Source of the DNA: Deltaproteobacteria bacterium
Lineage (GTDB): Bacteria > Desulfobacterota_B > Binatia > UBA9968
DNA length: 38,647 bases
NCBI GenBank assembly: GCA_005879255.1
Contig: VBKY01000028.1
Location: forward strand, 8,428-47,074
Reading direction: 5' to 3'
In this document: positions 24,300-33,298 of the stretch, piece after piece
How positions within the stretch are numbered: the first letter of the stretch is position 1
Layout of the letters: the number at the start of each line of letters is the position of its first letter
Made by a program: the position numbers and the translations under genes
Notes under the pieces: generated by a model
Told to the model about the DNA's origin: nothing
The model's database searches: none
What the model saw: the letters and a program-made list of their open reading frames with translations, nothing else

Positions 24300-25451
24300 T
24301 CAGCCAATTTCGTCTCGTTTCATTTGCGTTGGCCGTTCCGGTAGTTCGGCAATGGTCAGGGCCAAGCGCAGTTCCTGCTTTTCTCTATTGATCTTAATTG
24401 GAACCTGCTTTGCGATCGGCGTTCGCGCAATCAAGAGCGGCAGATCCAAAGCATCCGTCACTTTCTTGCCATCATATTCCGTAATCACATCACCTACTTT
24501 TATGCCGCTGCGTTCCGCCGGGCCACCTTTTGCGAGACCCGCGACGAGGGCACCGCTGGCTTGTCCAAGACCTAGCGTATCGGCCAGCGCCGGCGTAATC
24601 TCTTGGATCGCCACTCCAGCCCAGCCTCGAGTAACTTTGCCATTGGTCTGAAGCTGCGGCAGTATTTCTTTGATTAAGTTGATTGGCGTCGCGAAGCTGA
24701 TTCCAATGCTTCCGCCGCCCATTTGGCTAACGATCGCTTTATTGATGCCGACGACACGGCCGTCTAGATTAACCAATGGGCCGCCGGAACTGCCGGGATT
24801 GAGCGGTGCGTCCGTTTGGATTAGTCGATCATAAGCTTCACCGATATGCCTTCCCTTTGCGCTCACGATACCGGAGCTTACGCTATTATCCAATCCGAAC
24901 GGGTTTCCGACAGCCATGACCCATTCACCGACTTCAAGATCGTCCGAATCGCCCAATTTGATCGTCGGTAACTTATCCGTGACTTCGATCTTAATCACGG
25001 CGACATCGGTCCGAAGATCTCTGCCGACGACTCGGGCGTCAAATTCTCGTTTGTCGAAAAGCCTAACGGTAATCTTTTTGGCACCCTCAACGACATGAGC
25101 ATTGGTCAATATCATTCCGTCGGATCCAATAATAAAGCCCGATCCCTGACTACGTTGTGGTGCCTGGCCTGACGGCGGCGGAGCGCCAAAAAATCGCTCC
25201 ATCGTTTCGCCCTCCGGCTCCCCTTGCCGGCCTTGCCCGCTTGGTGACGCCACGGTTCCTGCTATGGCTGCCGATACATTGACTACTGCTGGTTGTAGTT
25301 CCTTTGCCAATACGATGAAGTCCGGACCTCTAGCGGTGCCAGCAAAAGTGAACCGACCGCCGCGGTCACCGTTGCTCGGCGCGCAACCGAGCGCAACTGA
25401 GCAAATGAACAAGAACAAGTAGATGCCCCGCCGCATTTTCGCTTTAGCCAT
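24300..25451 (-). CDS. HtrA/DegQ-type serine protease, lipoprotein
   Basis: This 383-residue protein is a trypsin-fold protease with one PDZ domain. The catalytic triad is H119 (TNAHVVEG), D149 (RTDVAVIK) and S222 (GSSGGPL). The PDZ spans about 280-375, with a GLAKGGPAERSGIKVGDVI carboxylate-binding region. The N-terminus MAKAKMRRGIYLFLFICSVA is followed by LGC, a lipobox with C23, so the enzyme is probably a lipoprotein facing the periplasm, unlike the soluble DegP. The ATG at 25451 has AAGGAGG 5 nt upstream; the open frame further upstream is not protein-like. HtrA proteins degrade misfolded envelope proteins. No operon partner. Confidence 0.95.
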   Translation of the reverse strand: MAKAKMRRGIYLFLFICSVALGCAPSNGDRGGRFTFAGTARGPDFIVLAKELQPAVVNVSAAIAGTVASPSGQGRQGEPEGETMERFFGAPPPSGQAPQRSQGSGFIIGSDGMILTNAHVVEGAKKITVRLFDKREFDARVVGRDLRTDVAVIKIEVTDKLPTIKLGDSDDLEVGEWVMAVGNPFGLDNSVSSGIVSAKGRHIGEAYDRLIQTDAPLNPGSSGGPLVNLDGRVVGINKAIVSQMGGGSIGISFATPINLIKEILPQLQTNGKVTRGWAGVAIQEITPALADTLGLGQASGALVAGLAKGGPAERSGIKVGDVITEYDGKKVTDALDLPLLIARTPIAKQVPIKINREKQELRLALTIAELPERPTQMKRDEIG

Positions 25452-25862
25452 AACCGCCTCCTTCCCTACCAAAGAGACTGTCTTCATTTTGTTTGAATAG
25501 AATTCGTGGATGATTTGCCCAGTCTGATTGCACACGGACGGTTTTTTGAAATTTCGCTGTTCAACAAACGAAAGGTATAAAGGCGCAAGCTCTATGCCAA
25601 TGGTATACACTGAGGGTTTACCTGCTGATCGAGCGATATGTCGGTAAAATCAGCAAAAACTTTCAGACAGCTGCAGGATTTTTCCCGCCGAAACGCAAAA
25701 AAACTTTTGCCCAATTCACGGGATCGATCATGGTCAATTATTGAGGGTTACATCCAAATCCAATACGAATTCCGCGAAAACATTAAATTAACACGTCCCA
25801 AGAGGGCTACTGAAACCTTTCGACCACTATTTCGTCAAAATTACTAGGAGGAGAATTTTGCT

Positions 25863-26165
25863 ATGAAGAAGACCAAAAGTATAATCGCAAGTGGTTTGAT
25901 TTTGGGAGGATTATTGACAGTGGCTGCTCCTGCAATGGCTGATTGGGGTCGTCATAGGGAGCTGCGGCACGATAGACGAGAGTTAAACGATACCAGACGA
26001 GAATTTCGTCGGGACCTCCGGCGTGGCGCGGATCCGAGCGAACTCGCTCAGGACAGAGCTGCGATTGCCCGCGAGCGAAGAGAACTGTGGGAGGATCGAT
26101 ACGCGTGGAGACGAGGCTATGACTACGATCGAGATTGGGGTTGGTGGCACTACTGGCGCCGTTAG
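25863..26165 (+). CDS. Small secreted Arg-rich protein
   Basis: A 100-residue protein with a strong ribosome site (GGAGGAG, about 9-10 nt before the ATG) and a clear signal peptide (MKKTKSIIASGLILGGLL, cleavage likely after AMA). The mature part of about 73 residues is made of Asp/Arg/Glu-rich helix (RRELNDTRREFRRDLRRGAD, RAAIARERRELWED) and ends in an aromatic tail, DWGWWHYWRR. It is probably periplasmic and a long charged helix. Similar small charged periplasmic proteins exist, but I do not recognise a named family. A terminator-like hairpin follows it. Confidence 0.7.
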   Translation: MKKTKSIIASGLILGGLLTVAAPAMADWGRHRELRHDRRELNDTRREFRRDLRRGADPSELAQDRAAIARERRELWEDRYAWRRGYDYDRDWGWWHYWRR

Positions 26166-26472
26166 GACTAGCTGTTTGAGTAAAATCAAGATCCACTCAA
26201 AGGAGGATTCACTCAAACGAGCCGCATAAACTAAGTAGATTTCAACAGGTCCCTGAACCTCTCGCACCGCTGCTGCATTCGCGGCGGTGCGAGAATCTTC
26301 TTTCACAAAACACCCTAAAAAAATCTTTTTGCTCGGTCCTTGCCTTTTGCAATTTGTGCCGTCACAATAAGGCGCAGGTGGACCTTCTCCTTCGCTGTCC
26401 TAATCAATAAATTCACCGGTGAATTAGCTCTTTGCACGCTCTAATCGTCCATCTGCAGGGGAGTTAATTGCT
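26166..26472. other. Intergenic region of about 307 bp with repeats
   Basis: It contains an inverted repeat GTTTGAGT (26174-26181) / ACTCAAAC (26211-26218) with a second CACTCAAA copy between the arms (26193-26200), so two alternative hairpins are possible. It also has the terminator-like hairpin at 26261-26293. No open frame looks coding. The last part presumably holds the promoter of the gene at 26473. Confidence 0.5.
26261..26293 (+). terminator. Terminator-like hairpin after the Arg-rich protein gene
   Basis: CTCGCACCGC (26261-26270) pairs perfectly with GCGGTGCGAG (26284-26293), with two more base pairs possible toward the loop. The following AATCTTCTTTC is only loosely T-rich, so this is a weak intrinsic terminator or an RNA-stabilising hairpin. 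Confidence 0.45.
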
Positions 26473-27069
26473 ATGTGGAATCGATTACATCGCAAGCACG
26501 TCATCATGGCTTTTCCCAGTTTTGACACAGCGACCAATTCCTGGGTACCTCAGGCGGATATTACCTGGTGCATCGGTCCGACGCGTGAATCGGCATTCGT
26601 CAGATTTACAACTCGCGTTACCACGGAGAACGAAGCGGTAAGCTGCGCCTTACACAAAGGCGTGTCCTGGATCGATCAACGCCTCAAACATTTGCGCAAT
26701 CGTCAGCCTACCATTCGCGAGCGGCGCGGTGATGTGATCGAAGCATTGCCGCAGAGCCTGAAGCGGTCAGAGTCCAAGCAGCTGCCGGTATTCCAACTCA
26801 CGACGCCAGCGAGTCAAAGGAAGACTCTCACTTTCGGTCAATTCAAGTCGGTCATGGCCAAAGTCGGCTTGCGTGGCAGTGAACAATCGCTGCACAAAAG
26901 CTATGACGCGCTCATCAAATTGCGCAAGACCCGCCACTACTCTTGGGCAGAAATTAGAGACAAGGTGCAACGGTCTCAGGAGCTTCCCGCGACAGCACGT
27001 CGGCCGGCGCGCGGCGCGAAAGCGGCGGGGCTTCCACTCACGACGCGAGATTGGCGGCGAATCGTCTAG
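26473..27069 (+). CDS. Hypothetical protein
   Basis: A 198-residue protein with an acceptable ribosome site (GGGGAG about 10 nt before the ATG). The N-terminal third (FPSFDTATNSWVPQADITWC) looks folded, with aromatic and acidic residues. A Lys/Arg-rich middle (LKHLRNRQPTIRERRGDVIE) and a C-terminal basic region (RRPARGAKAAG) follow. The C-terminal half has a helix-turn-helix-like rhythm (LTFGQFKSVMAKVGLRGSEQ) that could bind nucleic acid. That is a composition argument only. No signal peptide or membrane helix. I do not recognise the family. It stands alone, followed by about 210 nt without a gene. Confidence 0.6.
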   Translation: MWNRLHRKHVIMAFPSFDTATNSWVPQADITWCIGPTRESAFVRFTTRVTTENEAVSCALHKGVSWIDQRLKHLRNRQPTIRERRGDVIEALPQSLKRSESKQLPVFQLTTPASQRKTLTFGQFKSVMAKVGLRGSEQSLHKSYDALIKLRKTRHYSWAEIRDKVQRSQELPATARRPARGAKAAGLPLTTRDWRRIV

Positions 27070-27282
27070 TTCGCAGTCAACACATTCCAAGCGCGAGCAT
27101 TCGCAAAACCCTAGGGATCACGCTCTAAGGCAGGCAGGACGTCGTTCCCTAAGAGGTGAATTTGCTCAAATCAAATCTGCCATAAAACTTGTGCTTTATT
27201 TCCAGCAATGAACACCGGACGAATGAAGATTTAGCCGGTAAAATTCGCTAAATCCACGGAACGATAGCCCGCGCCGGTGTCA

Positions 27283-27810
27283 CTAGAACTCGACAGTGTA
27301 TTCTGTTCCCGTGCGGCCTTTGCATCTGCCGAGGCCACGGCCCGTTGAGGAAGATCCGATCAAGAAGCATTGCATCATCGTTCTTCTGTCGCCCTGTAAG
27401 GTGGCGGTCCAATATAGCAGCGGCCCTCTCACGGTCTGGATCGACTCGCCGGACGATTTGTTATAGTTTTCGCCGTAGGCAATATCGGCCAACGTGCTGG
27501 AGCTGCCGAGAAGTCCGCCAAAGACATTGCCATACGCAAACAGGTCGGGACCATCTGCGTTAATCGAACCGCCGCCAAATGCGTTTTGGTAACTTTCGAA
27601 AAAATTCCGGCGCGGAACCGGCTTGAACGCGCCGACCAGTACTTCTCCGTCTGCAGCGATAACCTGAATCAGCCCCGTTCCCTCGCGCGCGAAACGCCAA
27701 CGACCATTGAGTTTCTCGCCGTCTCGGGAATGCATGGTCAGTGGATGTGTACATGCTGACAAAGACAGAAAAACGATGGCTATCAGGCATAATGTTTTCG
27801 TTCGCGGCAT
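27283..27810 (-). CDS. Putative outer-membrane or periplasmic lipoprotein
   Basis: This 175-residue protein begins MPRTKTLCLIAIVFLSLSAC, a signal peptide with lipobox LSAC. The mature part is beta-rich and glycine-rich (GRWRFAREGTGLIQVIAADG, NAFGGGSINADGPDLFAYGN, FGGLLGSSS). It ends with a CFLIGSSSTGRGLGRCKGRTG region whose two cysteines may pair. No family is recognised. The ATG at 27810 begins exactly at the signal peptide; the open frame to 27849 is not needed. It is divergent from the bicupin gene at 27956. Confidence 0.65.
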   Translation of the reverse strand: MPRTKTLCLIAIVFLSLSACTHPLTMHSRDGEKLNGRWRFAREGTGLIQVIAADGEVLVGAFKPVPRRNFFESYQNAFGGGSINADGPDLFAYGNVFGGLLGSSSTLADIAYGENYNKSSGESIQTVRGPLLYWTATLQGDRRTMMQCFLIGSSSTGRGLGRCKGRTGTEYTVEF

Positions 27811-27955
27811 TTCAACACCTAGTTTAGCCCCACAAGTCGACTTCGACAACTGAAAATCACCTAAAAGGTTTTCTGGCCCATCAAGACTATGCTACCTTTC
27901 GACAGTGCATATGTTTCGCCAGTGAGAGCCTGCGAGATTATGAGGAGCTATTCCC

Positions 27956-29083
27956 ATGGCACAAGATGAACGGGTGAAGGCCTTAATGGCAGCGTTTCAG
28001 AAGACGGCGTACTTTAAATGGATGGCTCGCCAAGGCATTCCGGTGGTCGACGGCTATGGAGTCGAGGATGTCCGGAATATCGCCATGGCACCTTGGGCGC
28101 GCACGGGCGGCAATGCTGCCTTCGTCAACCTTTACGGCATGGAGGGCGTCACCGGCATGTATGTCGGAGAAATTCCCGCCGGCGGCACGCTCAACCCCGA
28201 AAGACATTTTTACGAGGAAGTTATCTGCGTCCTGGAAGGCCAAGGCGCCGCTGAAGTTTGGCAAGACGGCGGTCGCAAGCAGATGTTTGAGTGGGGTCCC
28301 TGGAGTCTCTTCGCACCACCGCTCAATACCTGGCATCGCCTGCTCAACGGCGGTCGCACGCCGGTAAAATTTCTCGCCGTCACCAACGCTCCACTGGTGA
28401 TGGACGTCGTTCACAACGAAGAGTTTGTTTTCAACTGCCCGTACAATTTTGCCGACCGCTACTCGGCCGCCGAGGGTTATTTTAACCAGGGACACAAGCG
28501 CTACGAGTCGGGCATGCAGCATATCTGGGAAACCAACTTCATCACGGACATACAGTCAGCGAGTATCGACAAGCGGGAAGTGAAAGGCGCCGGCGTGAGC
28601 ATCACTCAGTTTGAATTGGCCGGCAATAGTCTGATCGGCCACCTAGCCCAGTGGCCGGCGGGGCGATACCACAAGGCGCATTACCATGGCCCTGGAGCAA
28701 TTTTGTTGGGCTTGCAGTCGTCCGGGTATGTGCTGTTGTGGTCAAAAGAGATCGGCACGCGACCCTATGAAGCGGGACGAAGCGCAGATGTTGTGGAGGT
28801 GAAGTGGAAAGCCGGCAGTGTCTACTGCCCGCCGGGCGGATGGTTTCACCAGCATTTCAACACCGGGGCGCAACCGGCGCGCCATCTGGCGCTGCGCTAT
28901 GGCAGCCGCATTCACCCACTTGGATTTAAGATTGCCGACAAACGCAGCGAAGACGGAGTTTACATCGACGTCAAGCGAGGCGGCACACTGATCGAATATG
29001 CCGACGAAGATCCACACATCCGTAAACACTACGAAGACGAGATGAAGCAAACAGGAGTGCAGTGTGAAATGCCCAAAGTATAA
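27956..29083 (+). CDS. Bicupin domain protein
   Basis: A 375-residue protein with two cupin barrels. The first is near 60-130 (TLNPERHFYEEVICVLEG.G with H84, E87 and E88, and later W.LFAPPLNTWH with H125). The second is near 230-310 (AGRYHKAHYHGPGAILLGL, metal-type H-x-x-H-x-H residues, and GWFHQHFN). The sequence resembles proteins annotated as ethanolamine ammonia-lyase-activating or gentisate-dioxygenase-like cupins, but the substrate is not evident. Cupins of this sort are mostly metal-dependent dioxygenases, isomerases or binding proteins. The ATG at 27956 has GAGGAG 8 nt upstream. The gene is followed by a convergent binding-protein gene. Confidence 0.85.
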   Translation: MAQDERVKALMAAFQKTAYFKWMARQGIPVVDGYGVEDVRNIAMAPWARTGGNAAFVNLYGMEGVTGMYVGEIPAGGTLNPERHFYEEVICVLEGQGAAEVWQDGGRKQMFEWGPWSLFAPPLNTWHRLLNGGRTPVKFLAVTNAPLVMDVVHNEEFVFNCPYNFADRYSAAEGYFNQGHKRYESGMQHIWETNFITDIQSASIDKREVKGAGVSITQFELAGNSLIGHLAQWPAGRYHKAHYHGPGAILLGLQSSGYVLLWSKEIGTRPYEAGRSADVVEVKWKAGSVYCPPGGWFHQHFNTGAQPARHLALRYGSRIHPLGFKIADKRSEDGVYIDVKRGGTLIEYADEDPHIRKHYEDEMKQTGVQCEMPKV

Positions 29084-29093
29084 ACGTTCGAAT

Positions 29094-29161
29094 CGTTCAA
29101 GCCATTCAATCGTAACGCCGTCGGTGTGGGATCGGATTCAATTCTCTGGACTGCTTGAACG
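29094..29161. repeat. 9-bp inverted repeat between convergent genes
   Basis: CGTTCAAGC (29094-29102) and GCTTGAACG (29153-29161) are perfect complements across about 50 nt. Short CGTTCAA-type repeats are common in intergenic DNA of related genomes (from memory). It may stabilise both mRNA ends. Confidence 0.4.
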
Positions 29162-29173
29162 GCTGGAACCTAT

Positions 29174-30304
29174 TTAATCACTTCTTCGGCAAATTTCGCC
29201 GCTGGGATTCTGACCTTCGTGTACTTGTCTTCGAGATGGTTCCTCAGTTTGTGATATTGTTCCAGCCGTCAGAACGTCTTTGGCAGCGCGCACGCCATGT
29301 TCCTGGAGCCATTTCGTATCGACGTCGAGACGGCGCGTCGATTGGTGCATAACCTTGACATAGAGGTCCTGACCCTCCTTCGACAGCAACCAATTGACAA
29401 AAACCCGCGCCGCCTGGGGATGCGGCGAGTTCTTGACCACGCCGATAACGCCTGACCCGTTGCTCGATGGTAAGCCTTCTTTGATCGGCGGCAGTTCCTT
29501 GATTGGTAAATTAGCGGTGAGAAATCCTTCGAGAGTATAAAAGCTCACACCGAGCGCGAAGGCCAGCTTACCTTTCGCCAAGGCATCGCCTAGCTGGCGT
29601 TGGTCCCTGCTGATGAAGAGATCCTGTTGCAGGAGCTTTTTTAAGTAAGCCTCACCTTTAATGTCCCACAGAAACGACCAGATCGATTGCCCCGATCCTG
29701 GCGTGCGCGGATCGAGAAAGCCGATCTTCCCTTTCCACTTTGGGTGCAAAAAATCATCCAGCGAGCGCAGCTCGCCGGGGTTTGCGATTTCCGTGTTGTA
29801 CCAGAACCCGCCGGTGCCGGCTTCGGCAACAAAGGAATAGAGATGCCGGTTGCCGCTCAAATTATCTTCCCAGACATGTCCGCCCCACCAATTTTGCGCA
29901 TTCTTCACTTCCGGCAAAATCATCAGCGCGTCCAGTGGCTCGACCATGCCTGCTTCGACCAGTGACTCGTAGGTGCCGCTGCCGCCGATAAACACATCGA
30001 AGTATCTTACTCCCGCCTGGTATTCTGCGGCGATGCGGCTGGCGTTTTGCGGACCGCGGGCAGTCATGAGTTCCATTTCAACGCCGAATTTCGGCTTGAA
30101 AACCGCTTCGAGTTGCTTACGCAATTCAGCCCGGGCCGGGATGCCGGCGACGAGCTTGCCTTCCTTTTTCGCGTCCTGGACACTTCGCTCCCAGTCTTTC
30201 CGCCAATCGGCCTGCGCGCTGGCGGAGCCTAGCATCGCCAAAAACATCATTGTTGAAACAGCCGTCACTTCGAAGCTTGATTTCTTTGGTGCTCGAGAAG
30301 TCAT
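29174..30304 (-). CDS. Extracellular substrate-binding protein, C-terminal frameshift
   Basis: This ABC substrate-binding protein of the iron/polyamine-type (SBP_bac) family has a signal peptide (VSTMMFLAMLGSASAQA) and a standard fold (GKLVAGIPARAELRKQLEAVF, FDVFIGGSGTYESLVEAGMV, FLDPRTPGSGQSIWSFLWD). Near 29265 the frame is broken by one extra base. In the displayed frame the end reads TAGTISQTEEPSRRQVHEGQ, whereas the neighbouring frame gives LEQYHKLRNHLEDKYTKV, then RIPAAKFAEEVIK and a TAG at 29170-29172. That is the expected family C-terminus. The frameshift may be real or a sequence error, and only the last 30 residues change. The ATG at 30304 has GGAG 6 nt upstream. No transport permease is nearby. 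Confidence 0.85.
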   Translation of the reverse strand: MTSRAPKKSSFEVTAVSTMMFLAMLGSASAQADWRKDWERSVQDAKKEGKLVAGIPARAELRKQLEAVFKPKFGVEMELMTARGPQNASRIAAEYQAGVRYFDVFIGGSGTYESLVEAGMVEPLDALMILPEVKNAQNWWGGHVWEDNLSGNRHLYSFVAEAGTGGFWYNTEIANPGELRSLDDFLHPKWKGKIGFLDPRTPGSGQSIWSFLWDIKGEAYLKKLLQQDLFISRDQRQLGDALAKGKLAFALGVSFYTLEGFLTANLPIKELPPIKEGLPSSNGSGVIGVVKNSPHPQAARVFVNWLLSKEGQDLYVKVMHQSTRRLDVDTKWLQEHGVRAAKDVLTAGTISQTEEPSRRQVHEGQNPSGEICRRSD

Positions 30305-30433
30305 GCGATTCTCCGCATTCCAGCCCCCAAGGTTTGTCGATGCCACCGCCGTTTCTCAATAGGACCCAAGCAATGACAAACTGACTTCAATGGTTCCGAC
30401 GATAACAATTGCGCCGCCCTGAGTAACTTCGTG

Positions 30434-30946
30434 CTAGCGCCGCCGTGCCCGTCGAACGCGCATTCGCACCGTCAGCTCGCGTAATTTGTCGATGGAGAGA
30501 ATTTCGGTGATTTTTTGACCGTCACCCAAATCATATTCGACCGACACGGAGTCTTTGGTCCAGGAAATGGTAAATGCATGCGGCTCGAGTCGATCGATGT
30601 GTCTGCCGACACTACGCAGGAGCTGAGAAAATTTCATGGTTCCCGTTGCTTGCGCAGAAAGTCGCCTGCGCCGTTTTCTTCTGCCTTGAGCGTCGAGCCA
30701 GGAGACATAACTGGGTTCGTAATGGAGTGAACCGTCATCGCGCAGCAAGTGAGCACCCCTGCGCGACGACTTTTGGGAATCCCACACTTTCTCTGAGAGG
30801 CTTTTTCGGGTGTCCAATTGCGCGATGTCTGGCAGGGAGTCGCTGCGAACGACGTAGTTGCGTCCGTCCCTTTCCATGACAAAGGCCACGACTCCGAGAG
30901 ATTCGAGAGATTGACCTATGGCTCGTAACGACTTTGCGTGCGGCAT
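30434..30946 (-). CDS. Unknown two-repeat protein (paralogue of 33299-33772)
   Basis: This 170-residue protein consists of two related halves of about 70 residues, joined by an Arg-rich linker (DAQGRRKRRRRLSAQ). The first starts SLRAIGQSLESLGVVAFVME, the second LLRSVGRHIDRLEPHAFTIS; each has a short helix and then beta strands. The second half matches the second half of the 33299-33772 protein (ILRALGHRVEK; LEYQTREGERHTEEL against VEYDLGDGQKITEIL), and both end in an Arg-rich helix. No function is recognised. The ATG at 30946 has GGAG 6 nt upstream; the longer frame to 31153 is not protein-like. Confidence 0.65.
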   Translation of the reverse strand: MPHAKSLRAIGQSLESLGVVAFVMERDGRNYVVRSDSLPDIAQLDTRKSLSEKVWDSQKSSRRGAHLLRDDGSLHYEPSYVSWLDAQGRRKRRRRLSAQATGTMKFSQLLRSVGRHIDRLEPHAFTISWTKDSVSVEYDLGDGQKITEILSIDKLRELTVRMRVRRARRR

Positions 30947-31183
30947 CGTGAGGCTCCTACTCCGCCATCTTCGACTTACGCAATGACGCCGTAGCTTCGA
31001 AGCGACGCGAGCAGCAGTAAATTCCAATCCATATTTTAGTCGGGAAGCGCATTTCCCGCAACGCTGGGGTCCGCTAGGGAAACCGTCAACAGTCCATGAC
31101 GGCGCGGGCCAGAGAACGTCAAAAATGCCAAACGGCGCAGTGCAACGAACCACGAGAGGTGATCACAGCACGACCGAAACAGA

Positions 31184-32467
31184 TCAAGATTGCTCAAGCT
31201 GAGATTGACTAGCGGGCTCTACCGACGCAATTTCCCCGCCGACGGTTTCTTTCACTGAAAATGCCAGCAGCGCCGCAGTGGCGAGGGAGCAAAAACCAAA
31301 TAAAGCGAATGCCGCGCCGTATGCGATCTGATCCGCCACCAAACCAAAGAGAGCCGGACTAACCAGACTGCCGATCTCACCGATGAGGCGCCAGAAACCG
31401 AAGAACCGGCCACGCGCGTTGGCCGGCGCCATGTCCGATCCTAGCACCTGCATGCTTCCCGCGGTCACAGCATGACCGCAATGAATCCAAAGAAAGCCGG
31501 CGATGAAAAACCCCAGGCTCCAGTGCCACACCGCGCTCGAGGCAAGAAACCAAAGACCGAGAGATATGAACATGAAACCCGGCACCATCGTGGTTTTGCG
31601 CCCGAATCGGTCCATCAAGTAACCACAAGATAGTGTGATCGGAATGCCGACGATGGTACTGGTGGTCGCCAGTCCGCCCAAGCCCTTCGGCCCGACGCCG
31701 TATGCGAAGGTTGCATAAAGCAGCAGCGTTCCCCCCCACAGCACACCACGAGTCATGGACGCAAAGAATTGAGCGCAAAAAAAACCGCGATAGCGTGGAT
31801 CGAGCATCAACGCCAACAATGCCCGGGTGTCCAGAGATTCTTCCGTGTTTCTACCATTCGTTCTGTGCACGCTTGGTGCCGACTCGCGCACAAGAAAGAA
31901 ACTCGGCACAATGGCCAGCAATGCCAACGCACCGTGCGCCATGAAAGGGACGCGGATACTCCAGGCAGCGAGAAAGCCGCCCAGCGCCGGACCGAGCAGC
32001 CTGCCGGCGCCCTCGATCCCTACCATGCCGCTCATCTGCCGGCCACGTTGACGGCGTTTGCCGACGTCTGCGATGATCGCTAACCGCGCCTGACGCCACA
32101 TTTCCATCGCCGCCCCGCCGATGAAGCGATACGCGAGCAGTTCCGGAAAAGAATGCGCCAGCGCCGTCAACCACGACGCCGCAGCCATCAGGACGGGCCC
32201 GGCGAACAGAATCGGACGCCGCCCGGCGCGATCAACCAAAAAGCCCGTGGGCACAGCTGCAACGAGCCCGCCGAGCGCGTGGACGACGATGACAAGGGAA
32301 GCGATGCCGAATCCTGTGTCGAACGATTTCGCCAGCACCGGGATCGCGGGTGTCGCAATGCTGTAGCCCAAAGCGAATACAAAAGCCGGAAAGTATAACG
32401 TTAAGAGCTGGTAAGTGGAAAGTATCCCAGCGCTGTCGCGCTCTTCGGATTCGATGACTTTAGCCAT
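31184..32467 (-). CDS. Major facilitator superfamily transporter
   Basis: A 427-residue MFS transporter with 12 predicted helices. Motif A is VPTGFLVDRAGRRPIL in the loop between helices 2 and 3, and it recurs as GYLMDRFGRKTTMVP in the second half. It begins with a cytoplasmic tail (ESEERDSAG) and TYQLLTLYFPAFVFALGYS. The type with VVHALGGLVAAVPTGF resembles drug or metabolite exporters of the SET/DHA1 kind, but the substrate is unknown. No repressor gene is adjacent. The start at 32467 lacks a strong ribosome site; an operon with other genes is not evident. Confidence 0.9.
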   Translation of the reverse strand: MAKVIESEERDSAGILSTYQLLTLYFPAFVFALGYSIATPAIPVLAKSFDTGFGIASLVIVVHALGGLVAAVPTGFLVDRAGRRPILFAGPVLMAAASWLTALAHSFPELLAYRFIGGAAMEMWRQARLAIIADVGKRRQRGRQMSGMVGIEGAGRLLGPALGGFLAAWSIRVPFMAHGALALLAIVPSFFLVRESAPSVHRTNGRNTEESLDTRALLALMLDPRYRGFFCAQFFASMTRGVLWGGTLLLYATFAYGVGPKGLGGLATTSTIVGIPITLSCGYLMDRFGRKTTMVPGFMFISLGLWFLASSAVWHWSLGFFIAGFLWIHCGHAVTAGSMQVLGSDMAPANARGRFFGFWRLIGEIGSLVSPALFGLVADQIAYGAAFALFGFCSLATAALLAFSVKETVGGEIASVEPASQSQLEQS

Positions 32468-32721
32468 GCGGGAACGCGGCGCCCTTGCCAGTATGGTAAG
32501 CGCGGAAAATCTGCAATGGCTTCGAACTTGCCGCCGCCAGTAAGGATATATGCAGAATGAGCTACGCCGTCAAATGAAGCGCGAACGGCAGCGGGAAAAC
32601 TCCGATTCTACCTATACCGATATGAGCACAGAGGCAAAACGGATGATAGGAGTGATTGTCAAACCGAGAATTTGACGCAGGCGAAACCGGATCGCGCGCT
32701 TCGATAGTTAACGCGGAAACA

Positions 32722-33190
32722 CTAGGCGGTCGCGCCCAAAACATATTCTTGTGAAATCTTTCTCCACCTCTTATGCATCCACACCCATTGCTCGGGTACA
32801 GCACGGATAACCGACTCAAGGCGCGCACTAAGGATAACCGTTAGCGCCATCACGTCACGACGGCTGGAACCGGTCGGCACATAGTGGATTCGCTCAATGG
32901 TGATCTCATGGTGTTTGCCGCGACGATGATGCCAGCAGAAGATTACCAGCGCGCCGGCAATGCCGCCGGTGTAGTCGGTGTAAAGGCCGTCCGTCCAAAG
33001 AAAGGCACATAGGTAGAGGTTTCGGTGTCTTGATCGATCAAAAAAGCCATCAAGCTGTTTTTTCGTAAGGCCATAGAGCGTCGCCGCTTGATCCGGTACC
33101 GGCCGAACCCAAGTCATTTTTTGAGACGTTGAGCGACTTTAGAGACGCCGAAGGAAGCTATCCAAATCCGGACACTCACGTTGCGCGCAT
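32722..33190 (-). pseudogene. Decayed LpxL/HtrB-type lipid A acyltransferase
   Basis: The open frame 32722-33117 ends ALTVILSARLESVIRAV then PEQWVWMHKRWRKISQE, the C-terminal signature of LpxL-type acyltransferases. Its upstream part is nonsense, but another minus-strand frame (about 32945-33085) reads SLMAFLIDQDTE then TYVPFFGRTAFTPTTPAAL, the family core between the catalytic and C-terminal regions. Upstream again, CPDLDSFLRRL followed by a stop is recognisable. The gene thus survives as pieces in at least two frames, with a frameshift near 33070 and another near 32950. The catalytic HX4D region is not visible. It is a pseudogene, unless the sequence is poor here. Confidence 0.75.
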
Positions 33191-33298
33191 ATCCTCCACA
33201 AGATGTCGCTCTCGCATTAGCGAATCGGTGCTAATTTCATGGGAGCCGCGCCATTTTCGTTTGCCATCGATTAAAATTTACGATAGAGAAAACACCCG

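Noticed and set aside
25638..25847. 69-codon plus-strand frame
   Set aside because: Lys/Arg-rich, no ribosome site; ends before the real gene at 25863 and looks like leader DNA.
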